Assembly: GCA_023231165.1 (NCBI GenBank)
Contig: JALNVY010000022.1
Coordinates: 1-18,313, forward strand
Origin: Syntrophales bacterium
GTDB taxonomy: Bacteria; Desulfobacterota; Syntrophia; Syntrophales; UBA8958
Direction: 5' to 3'
DNA: 18,313 nucleotides
Translations under genes and position numbers: made by a program
The notes under the pieces: model-generated
Database searches by the model: none
What the model saw: only the letters and a program-made list of their open reading frames with translations
Told to the model about the DNA's origin: nothing
Part shown: piece after piece, positions 1 through 6,119 of the stretch
Layout of the letters: each line of letters opens with the position of its first letter
Position numbering within the stretch: position 1 is the first letter of the stretch

Positions 1-116
1 GATATCAAAAGCATGAAGATGAGAGCTATCAGCAGTTTCAAACCATATCTTTTAAAGGGACTCATATTTTTTCACCTGTCCTTAATCGTTATTGTTGCCT
101 TGTTTTATAGTTCTTA
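1..116 (+). other. Left-edge stretch, possible 3' end of a plus-strand gene
   Basis: No gene can be named here. On the plus strand, the frame starting at base 3 is open from the window edge to a TAG at 108-110. Its hydrophilic stretch (KHEDESYQQFQT) ends 22 nt before a good plus-strand terminator, as expected for the end of a gene. The frame starting at base 1 is also open, to a TGA at 172-174, but it would run through the terminator, so it is less likely. Neither fragment resembles a family I know. Confidence 0.2.
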
Positions 117-521
117 CTACTTACTAACACGCCGTCTTTTATTATTCAAGACGGTTTTTTTGTCCTCTTTGTGAATATGCGTTGTCCTTAGAATCGGTAT
201 TGAGCACATGGCCGTACGCAATTTTCTGACCGGGCCGGCGGCAATATCCATCAACGTCATGATTTGTGGTTGCATGTTTAACATTTGAAATTGCCCTCCT
301 TTATCTTCGATCACTTTTTTGACATTTAATAAGAGACGTAACCCCATACTATTCATATAGGACAGCATAAACATATCGAAATGGAGAGCCCGAGTTCTTG
401 AGTTAAGAATCGGTTCCAATTTGCGTTGGCATGAATCATAGGTCTTATTATCTAAGCTGCCATTGAGGATCACGACATATGACCCCTCTCCTTTTGTCGT
501 AATATGAATATCAAGGCCCAT
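117..521 (-). CDS. STAS-domain protein (anti-sigma factor antagonist-like)
   Basis: The protein has 134 residues. Residues 5-95 follow the STAS fold of SpoIIAA/RsbV: a beta strand with SLDNKTYD, a second strand RALHFDMFMLSYMNSMG, a helix LRLLLNVKKVIEDKGG, then QFQMLNMQPQIMTLMDIA. STAS proteins bind partner-switching kinases or other regulators and are controlled by Ser/Thr phosphorylation. The usual D-S-S/T-G loop is N57-S58-M59-G60 here, so one serine is kept while the preceding Asp is Asn. The start has a strong RBS (AAGGAG) and overlaps the end of the upstream gene by 11 nt, suggesting translational coupling. The last 35 residues are basic and unlike STAS domains, and they are encoded through a terminator hairpin. 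A frameshift near the 3' end is possible. No kinase, phosphatase or sigma factor is visible nearby, so its partner is unknown. Confidence 0.72.
   Translation of the reverse strand: MGLDIHITTKGEGSYVVILNGSLDNKTYDSCQRKLEPILNSRTRALHFDMFMLSYMNSMGLRLLLNVKKVIEDKGGQFQMLNMQPQIMTLMDIAAGPVRKLRTAMCSIPILRTTHIHKEDKKTVLNNKRRRVSK
132..161 (+). terminator. Rho-independent terminator (plus strand)
   Basis: A perfect 7-bp stem (CCGTCTT at 132-138 pairing with AAGACGG at 148-154, 9-nt loop) is followed directly by seven T residues (155-161). This is a classic intrinsic terminator reading to the right, so it should end a plus-strand gene entering from the left edge. On the minus strand no T-run follows the stem, so it is a poor terminator for the STAS gene, whose reading frame runs through it. 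Confidence 0.6.
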
Positions 522-993
522 TTTCGATTCTCCTTTTTCCTTTGTATATTTCGTAATAGATAGCTTGTTTATTAATCATATCAATTATTTCTTCTGTCTG
601 CCCTTTGGTGATAATGTTGGCGACGGATGCCTGCTTGACTAATATCAACGCTCGCTCCTCCATGACTGTCCGGAATAATTCCGGCGTTATCCCGTTTTCG
701 TCCAGAAATTCGGGCAGCGGTTTGCATCTGGTTTGCTCTTTGATTATGTCCACCGATTTTCCCGTGAGTTGTGAAAGGACATTAAGCTCTTGGGCGTGCA
801 AGAGGAGCTTAACGCCAAAAGGTATGGGTGCTGGCATTGGTGGCCGCCGGGGTGACGTGTAAGGGTCATGAATGTTGCCGGAAGATTCCATTTGCGGCGA
901 GAGAGAAAAGGCCATGCCGGTGGCAATGATGCTGATTGCAATAACGGCGGCGGCCAGTATCCAGTAGATTCTATTTGTTTCTTTCTTTTCCAT
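511..993 (-). CDS. Small membrane-anchored periplasmic helical protein, unknown function
   Basis: The protein has 160 residues and no family I can name with certainty. One N-terminal hydrophobic segment (about 10-30) is a signal anchor or uncleaved signal. A proline-rich linker follows (50-59, PRRPPMPAPIPF). Residues 66-150 form a helical domain with the pattern LSQLTGKSVDII...PLPEFLDENGITPELFRTVMEERALILVKQASVANIITKGQTEEIIDMI. This cadence recalls DUF2680/YckD-like domains (Leu-rich turn, 'G-[IV]', then 'G.[IL]T..Q...I'). The C-terminus is lysine/arginine-rich. The RBS AAAAGGAG lies about 7 nt upstream of the ATG. It is the first gene of a two-gene unit with the STAS gene and sits 197 bp downstream of the MacB-type permease on the same strand. 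A periplasmic role linked to the efflux and envelope genes is inferred from location only. Confidence 0.6.
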   Translation of the reverse strand: MEKKETNRIYWILAAAVIAISIIATGMAFSLSPQMESSGNIHDPYTSPRRPPMPAPIPFGVKLLLHAQELNVLSQLTGKSVDIIKEQTRCKPLPEFLDENGITPELFRTVMEERALILVKQASVANIITKGQTEEIIDMINKQAIYYEIYKGKRRIENGP

Positions 994-1129
994 GACGACT
1001 CTCCTTTTTGTGTAATGTTGCAGTCAAACTAACAGAATATTATGGATAAATTATGAAGAATGAGTGGAAAGATTGTGTTATTGTTTAGGGGCCAAGGAAG
1101 CGTGAATAAGGGATGTTTTCTCATCTTTT

Positions 1130-1160
1130 CACAAACAAAAATGTTATTGGCTTTAAAGCC
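1130..1160 (-). terminator. Weak possible terminator after the efflux operon
   Basis: Just downstream of the permease stop, the palindrome GGCTTTAAAGCC (1149-1160) is followed on the minus strand by a short T-rich run (complement of 1136-1140). The stem is only about 4 bp once a loop is allowed, so termination is probably inefficient and read-through into the 160-residue gene is plausible. The rest of 994-1190 shows no gene. Confidence 0.2.
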
Positions 1161-1190
1161 GCAATATCTTGTCTAAATCTGGAATTAGAA

Positions 1191-2396
1191 TTATTCATGG
1201 CGTAACGCCTCGATCGGATCAAGCCGGGCGGCTTTGATCGCCGGGAAATAGCCGAAAATAACCCCCACCGCCGCCGAGAACAGGAAGGCGATGAGCACGA
1301 TGCCGGCGTTGAAGATGAAAGGAACGCGCAACACGGCGGCAAGCCAGACGGATGAGATAAGAGCCAGTACAATACCGATCAGGCCGCCGAGTGAAGAAAG
1401 CACCACCGCCTCCACCAGAAATTGCATGAGCACTTCCCGTTCGAGAGCGCCGATGGCGAGCCGGATGCCGATCTCCCGGGTCCGTTCTGTGACCGACACC
1501 AGCATGATGTTCATAATGCCGATCCCGCCGACGAGCAGGCTCACGGCGGCCACGGCGGTCAGCAAAGCCGTGAGCAATTGCGTGGTTCCCGTGAGCATTT
1601 TGGCGATCTCCTTCATATCCATGACATTGAAGTTGTTGTCATCACTCGGTGATAGATGACGCCGTTCCCGGAGCAATCGCTCAATATCCTGTTGGACCTT
1701 CTCGGTTGATGCGCCCTGTCGGACCGAGACCTGAATGAGCGCGACATCCTGATTGCCGGCGATACGCCGTTGCAGGGTGACAAGCGGGAGCACCACGATA
1801 TCGTCCTGGTCCGTCCCCATGGTGCTCTGACCTTTACCCTCCAAAAGGCCGATCACCTCGCACGAAAGCTTTTGCAGTCGTATCCTTTCCCCCATGGGGT
1901 CTTGCCCGCCGAAGAGTTTCCTGCGCACCGTCTCTCCAATGATACAGACCGCTGCCCCGCTCCGCAGCTCACTTTCGCTGAAAGGCCGGCCCGCCCCGAT
2001 GGACCTGTTCGTTACCCGAAAGTATTGATTATCACTTCCCGTTACCATGGTCGACCAGTTTTGATTGCCGAAGATGGCCTTGACGGACTGGGATGAGACC
2101 GGGGCCACGGCGTCAACGGAGCTGATATTCCCCGCAATGGCCTCAGCGTCACTGACTTTGAAGGGAACGGTACCCGAAGCCTGTCCCGGTCCGAGTCTCT
2201 TTCCAGGACTCACCATCAGCAGGTTGCTGCCCATGCTGGCGATCTGTTCCCTGACCTGGGCGGTGGCGCCCCCACCGATGGTCACCATGGTGATAACGGC
2301 GCCTACGCCGATGACGATCCCCAGTGTGGTCAGAAACGAACGCAAGACATTGCGCCTTATTTCCCGCAGGGACAGCAGAATCGCATTCCACAGCAT
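1191..2396 (-). CDS. MacB-type ABC transporter permease (FtsX family)
   Basis: The protein has 401 residues. The layout is typical of the MacB/LolC permease family: a first membrane segment (about 20-42), a large periplasmic domain (about 45-270, MacB_PCD), then three membrane segments (about 275-300, 325-352, 363-385). The hallmark RTREIGIRLAIGA lies at 305-317 and the C-terminus ends with P-AIKAARLDPIEALRHE. Such permeases use ATP hydrolysis on the cytoplasmic side to drive a periplasmic mechanotransmission step that pushes substrate through the fusion protein and outer-membrane channel. E. coli MacB carries its ATPase in the same chain; here it is separate. The start overlaps the ATPase stop by 1 nt (TAATG), with GAGGGGG about 8 nt upstream. 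The substrate (macrolide, peptide, lipid or other) cannot be read from the sequence. Confidence 0.93.
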   Translation of the reverse strand: MLWNAILLSLREIRRNVLRSFLTTLGIVIGVGAVITMVTIGGGATAQVREQIASMGSNLLMVSPGKRLGPGQASGTVPFKVSDAEAIAGNISSVDAVAPVSSQSVKAIFGNQNWSTMVTGSDNQYFRVTNRSIGAGRPFSESELRSGAAVCIIGETVRRKLFGGQDPMGERIRLQKLSCEVIGLLEGKGQSTMGTDQDDIVVLPLVTLQRRIAGNQDVALIQVSVRQGASTEKVQQDIERLLRERRHLSPSDDNNFNVMDMKEIAKMLTGTTQLLTALLTAVAAVSLLVGGIGIMNIMLVSVTERTREIGIRLAIGALEREVLMQFLVEAVVLSSLGGLIGIVLALISSVWLAAVLRVPFIFNAGIVLIAFLFSAAVGVIFGYFPAIKAARLDPIEALRHE

Positions 2397-3133
2397 TATC
2401 GGTCCCCCTCGTTTTGTTCATCCGAGGCAATCAGGCCGTCCCGAAAACGGATGATGCGCTTCCCGTAGGCGGCCATATCCGGTTCGTGGGTGACCATGAT
2501 GATGGTGATCCCGCGATTGTAGTTCAAGGAAGTGAGTAATTCCATAATTTCCCGGCTCCGCGCCGTATCCAGATTGCCCGTCGGCTCATCCGCCAGGAGC
2601 ACCGCAGGTCCGGTGACGATGGCCCGGGCGATGGCGACCCGCTGTTGCTCGCCTCCCGATAATTCACCGGGGGTATGGGATTCCCATCCTTTGAGCCCCA
2701 CCGTTTCCAGAGCCTCAAGAGCGCGGGTTCGCCGCTCGCCGGCGGGGGCGCCGCGATAGATCAGAGGCAATTCCACATTTTCCAGGGCCGAAGTGCGGTT
2801 CAGGAGGTTATATCCCTGAAACACGAATCCCTGATAATGACGGCGCAGTAGGGCACGCTGATCGCGGGTCAACTTACCGACCTCGACGTCCGTAAACATA
2901 TATGTGCCGGCAGTTGGCGTATCCAGGCAACCGAGAATATTCATGCAGGTGGATTTGCCCGATCCGCTCGGACCCATTATGGCGACAAACTCACCCTCAT
3001 CAACACGAAGATCTACCCCCCTCAGGGCCTCCATAGACGAATGCCCTTCACCATAGATTTTGGTTACCCCCCTGAATTCGATAAGACGACGCCCGGATTT
3101 GCTCTGCGTATTTTCACCGCCGTCGATCTTCAT
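2396..3133 (-). CDS. MacB/LolD-type ABC transporter ATP-binding protein
   Basis: The protein has 245 residues, usual for the family. All ABC motifs are intact: Walker A GPSGSGKST (54-62), Q-loop glutamine 106 in FVFQGYNLL, signature LSGGEQQR (158-165), Walker B VLLADEP with D182 and E183, D-loop GNLD (186-189) and H-loop H216. The FQGYNLL and LNRTSALENVELPL wording is typical of the MacB/LolD/FtsE group, which pairs with FtsX-fold permeases. The ATG overlaps the fusion-protein stop by 4 nt (ATGA) and the permease follows with a 1-nt overlap, so the three are surely co-translated. It powers the tripartite pump from the cytoplasmic face of the inner membrane. Confidence 0.95.
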   Translation of the reverse strand: MKIDGGENTQSKSGRRLIEFRGVTKIYGEGHSSMEALRGVDLRVDEGEFVAIMGPSGSGKSTCMNILGCLDTPTAGTYMFTDVEVGKLTRDQRALLRRHYQGFVFQGYNLLNRTSALENVELPLIYRGAPAGERRTRALEALETVGLKGWESHTPGELSGGEQQRVAIARAIVTGPAVLLADEPTGNLDTARSREIMELLTSLNYNRGITIIMVTHEPDMAAYGKRIIRFRDGLIASDEQNEGDR

Positions 3134-4422
3134 TTGCCCCCTGTTATGACATCAACAACTACTTCCATGCCGGGTTGGATGTCTCCGGTCACAACTTCCG
3201 TCAGGCTCCCGTTTGTCGAGCCGATGGTGACCGGAACGGATGTGATCTGATTATTTCTCAATACCCAAACCCGCTGCTGCTTTTTATTGGTGGTCTCGTC
3301 ATTGCGCTGTTGGGAGCCGGAGCTGGGTGGGCGCGGCAGTAGAGCGCCCACCAGACCGCCTGTGGCCTTCGTTTCCTGCTGAATGGGAGGGGTGAAGCGC
3401 AGCGCCGCACTGGGGATCAGGGTGGCGTTGGCGATTTTTTTCACCGTGATTTCCGCCGTGGCCGTCATTCCCGGCCGCAGAGACAAATCCGGGTTGCTGA
3501 CTTTCAGTACGGTTTCGTAAGTCACGACCCCGGAAGTTGTTGACGAACCATAACGCGCCTGGATGATTCGCGCCTCGAAAGTTCGATTCGGGTACGCAGC
3601 AACGCTGAAAGTAGCTGGTTGACCTTCCTGCACTTTGCCCACATCAGCCTCGTCAACATTCACGTGCAGATCCATATGCGTCAGATTCTCAGCCAGGGTG
3701 AACAGCACCGGTGTTGTCATGGAGGCGACCACGGTTTGCCCTGGCTCCACACTGCGGGTGAGGACGATGCCGTTGATGGGAGACCGGATAACCGATTTGG
3801 ATAGGTCGGTCTCGCTGACCTGGAGCGTGGCTTGCGCCTGGGAGACTGCCGCCGTGTAATTGGCGGCATCGGCCTTTGCCCGCGCGGATGCCGCTACCGC
3901 CGCATCCATTTCCGACTGCGAGGGGACCTTGCCGTTGCTCAATTCATGCACTTTTTGAAGCTGCGTGAGTTTAGCCCGGGTTTCCATGACCGTTGCCTGG
4001 GCCTGCAAGACCTTCGCTTTTGCAACCTCCAGGGCGGCCCTGGATTGGGTAATCGTCGCCTCCAGTTTGGACGTGTCCAGTCGTACCAGGACCTGGCCGA
4101 CCTTCACCATGCTGTTGTAGTCTGCTTCCACGCTCCTGATGGTTCCGGACAACTCACTGCCGACGTCAACCTTATTGGTTGGCTGTAAGGTACCCGTAGC
4201 GGTTACGATAACGGTGAGATCGCCACGCCGAACTTGTTCGGTTTTGTATTGGATCACCGTCGACTTGCCTCCCGTTTTCAAAAGAACCGTTGCGGCAACT
4301 GCCGCGACGGTTACCAAGAGGGCGATGACTACGTATCTCTTCCACCGTTTCCTTAGCCCCGGGAAGTGGCGTTTCTCCATGGTTCCGGTAATATCCGAGG
4401 CTGGATTAATATCCGATTTCAT
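3130..4422 (-). CDS. HlyD/MacA-family periplasmic membrane fusion protein
   Basis: The protein has 430 residues. A basic N-terminus (KRHFPGLRKRWKR) and a single membrane anchor (about 30-48) are followed by a split lipoyl domain (about 85-118 and 212-232, with SPINGIVLTRSVEPGQTV), an alpha-helical hairpin (119-208), a beta-barrel domain (about 248-330) and a membrane-proximal domain (335-430). This is the MacA order, and the chain bridges the inner-membrane transporter to the outer-membrane channel. An unusual low-complexity insert (about 346-383; PIQQE...LLPRPPSSGSQQRNDETTNKKQQ) interrupts the membrane-proximal domain. The start has GGAG about 8 nt upstream and overlaps the outer-membrane gene's stop by 1 nt (TAATG). 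It is part of a four-gene tripartite pump operon. Confidence 0.93.
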   Translation of the reverse strand: MKSDINPASDITGTMEKRHFPGLRKRWKRYVVIALLVTVAAVAATVLLKTGGKSTVIQYKTEQVRRGDLTVIVTATGTLQPTNKVDVGSELSGTIRSVEADYNSMVKVGQVLVRLDTSKLEATITQSRAALEVAKAKVLQAQATVMETRAKLTQLQKVHELSNGKVPSQSEMDAAVAASARAKADAANYTAAVSQAQATLQVSETDLSKSVIRSPINGIVLTRSVEPGQTVVASMTTPVLFTLAENLTHMDLHVNVDEADVGKVQEGQPATFSVAAYPNRTFEARIIQARYGSSTTSGVVTYETVLKVSNPDLSLRPGMTATAEITVKKIANATLIPSAALRFTPPIQQETKATGGLVGALLPRPPSSGSQQRNDETTNKKQQRVWVLRNNQITSVPVTIGSTNGSLTEVVTGDIQPGMEVVVDVITGGK

Positions 4423-5948
4423 TATTTTTCTCCATTTACACGCTGTTTCTTCTCGTCGGGGGCCAGTGATTCCCAGCCACCGCCGAGGGCTTTATATAGT
4501 TTGATCAGGTTGGCGGTTACCTTGCCTTTGCTCTGGGTCAGCGCTTCCTGGAAGTTCAGGAGCGAGCGCTGCGCATCCAGGACATTGGTGAAATCGGTCA
4601 GGCCTGCCTGGTACTTTAACTGCGCCAGTTCAGCCGCCTGACCAGCCGCCTGGGTTGCCTCATTCAACGACTGACTGCGTCGCTGTTCTTCGGCGTAGGC
4701 CGAAAAAGCGTTTTCCACCTCTTCCAGGGCGGCGAGCACCGCGGTTTCGTAAGCTATCAGATATTGCTCCTGCAAGGCGGATTGGATTTCGATATTTTTA
4801 CGGATGGCCCCGGCGTCGAAAATTCTCCAGGTAACTCCCGGACCGCCGCTCACGACCCCGCTGCCTGAAGATAACAGGTTGCCCGTCGATAAAGATTGCA
4901 GACCGATGGCGCCGCTGAGGGTGAACTTGGGGTAGAGATCCGCGGTGGCCACGCCGATACGAGCCGTTTGCGCTGCTAATTCTCGCTCGGCCCGGCGCAC
5001 GTCGGGACGTTGCCGCAGGACATCCGCCGGCACCCCGACCGCGACTTCCGGCGGCGTGACCGGTATGGGTTTTCGTTCTTCCAGTTCTGCGTGCACCTTT
5101 CCCGGTGTCTCCCCCAGCAACACCGCCAAGCGGTTCATGGCGCCTTCGATCCCGGTGCGGAGGGTCGGTAGCTGGGAACGGGTGTTTTCAAGGTTGTAGC
5201 GGGCCTGTTGCACCGCAAGCTCGTCGCTCAATCCCGCCTGATATCTCCACAGGGTTAACCGGTAAGTTTCGTCCTGGCTGCCGAGGTTTGTTTCCGCCAC
5301 GGCCAGCCGGTCCTGGTAGGTGCGCACCTCCACGTAGTTCAGGACCGTTTCGGCAAGCAGGGAAACGAGGACGTCGCGCAGGTCTTCCTGGGCGGCCCGG
5401 AGGTCAGCATCGGCGGCCTCAACGGAGCGACGGATACCACCGAAGACATCCAACTCCCAGGAGGCGTCTACACCTCCGGCATAGAGGTTACTGGTCGTGC
5501 CGATCCCGGCGTTATTACTGGTGCTGCTCCGTGTGGCGGAACCGGTGGCATCAAGTACGGGAAAGAGACCGGCCCAGGCAACGCCCCGGCTGGCGCGGGC
5601 CTGGCGGACCCTTGCCCGGGCCTTCTTTAGGTCGAGATTTCCCGCCGCCGCCCGTTCGATCAGTCCGGACAATTCCGGGTCGTTAAATTTAGTCCACCAT
5701 GCGGCGAGGCTTTGTGCGCCGGCAACTTCCGCCTTGAGGCCGCCCTGGAGTTGGGTATGCCAGTTCCCGGAAACAGACGTCCCGGGAGGGACATAATTTG
5801 GCCCGACCGCGGCACACCCAGATAGGAGCAGGATGACAATGGCCATGGAAAAACGGAATATCGATCTTACCAGGGCTGAGATATCATGGTAATTCATGAA
5901 TATACGTTGAAACCTCGCTTCAAGATCGAATTGGTTTTCGATCTCCAT
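4422..5948 (-). CDS. NodT-family outer-membrane efflux lipoprotein (TolC-like)
   Basis: The protein has 508 residues. The lipobox LLLSGC with Cys45, followed by AAVGPNYVPP, is diagnostic of RND/NodT outer-membrane factor lipoproteins. Two repeated outer-membrane efflux domains follow, with the typical ASWELDVFGGIRRSVEAADADLRAAQEDLRD and DLYPKFTLSGAIGLQS motifs and C-terminal 'LAQLKYQAGLTDFTNVLDAQRSLL'. It forms the trimeric outer-membrane channel for the pump encoded downstream. It is the first gene of the efflux operon, divergent from baeS. The start is uncertain. The ATG at 5948 has AGGTGA 12 nt upstream but gives an unusually long 30-residue stretch before the signal's hydrophobic core. 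An internal ATG at 5897 (residue 18) would give a more normal signal peptide but has a poorly placed RBS. Confidence 0.93.
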   Translation of the reverse strand: MEIENQFDLEARFQRIFMNYHDISALVRSIFRFSMAIVILLLSGCAAVGPNYVPPGTSVSGNWHTQLQGGLKAEVAGAQSLAAWWTKFNDPELSGLIERAAAGNLDLKKARARVRQARASRGVAWAGLFPVLDATGSATRSSTSNNAGIGTTSNLYAGGVDASWELDVFGGIRRSVEAADADLRAAQEDLRDVLVSLLAETVLNYVEVRTYQDRLAVAETNLGSQDETYRLTLWRYQAGLSDELAVQQARYNLENTRSQLPTLRTGIEGAMNRLAVLLGETPGKVHAELEERKPIPVTPPEVAVGVPADVLRQRPDVRRAERELAAQTARIGVATADLYPKFTLSGAIGLQSLSTGNLLSSGSGVVSGGPGVTWRIFDAGAIRKNIEIQSALQEQYLIAYETAVLAALEEVENAFSAYAEEQRRSQSLNEATQAAGQAAELAQLKYQAGLTDFTNVLDAQRSLLNFQEALTQSKGKVTANLIKLYKALGGGWESLAPDEKKQRVNGEK

Positions 5949-6119
5949 TTTTCAAAACGGTCACCTGTATAGACTGTAATTGTGGAGAAAATATGAAGAC
6001 GGAATGTAAAAGTTATGGATTTTCAGTTTGGCGGTAAATATGGGCTTATGCGGGGCGTGACGTTGTGATATGAGATGCATGTTTATGACCCTGCGTAGGA
6101 AGCATGATGAGGAACTGAT
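5949..6119. promoter_or_regulatory. Divergent control region between efflux operon and baeS
   Basis: This 171-bp gap must hold the start signals of both the leftward pump operon and the rightward baeSR operon. On the minus strand TATACA (complement of 5966-5971) is a plausible -10 box for the pump. No good -35 lies 17 bp upstream, as is common for activator-dependent promoters. Covering that -35 position is the minus-strand sequence TTTTCTCCACAATT (about 5978-5991), which resembles the enterobacterial BaeR box TTTTTCTCCATDATTGGC in its first two thirds. No convincing plus-strand promoter was recognised, but GAGG about 6 nt before the baeS ATG is a good RBS. Functional assignment is inference. 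Confidence 0.4.

Noticed and set aside
1115..1123. TTTTCTCAT upstream of the 160-residue gene as another BaeR site
   Set aside because: It is too short and mismatched in the CTCCA core; AT-rich spacer sequence gives such matches by chance.
4425..4435. Second BaeR-box-like word TTTTTCTCCAT on the plus strand
   Set aside because: It is the complement of the ribosome-binding site (TGGAGAAAAA) of the membrane fusion protein gene and lies inside the operon, so the match is explained without a regulator.
5105..5686. 193-residue Arg/Pro/Gly-rich plus-strand frame
   Set aside because: Composition is typical of the antisense of a GC-rich gene; it lies wholly inside the outer-membrane efflux gene.
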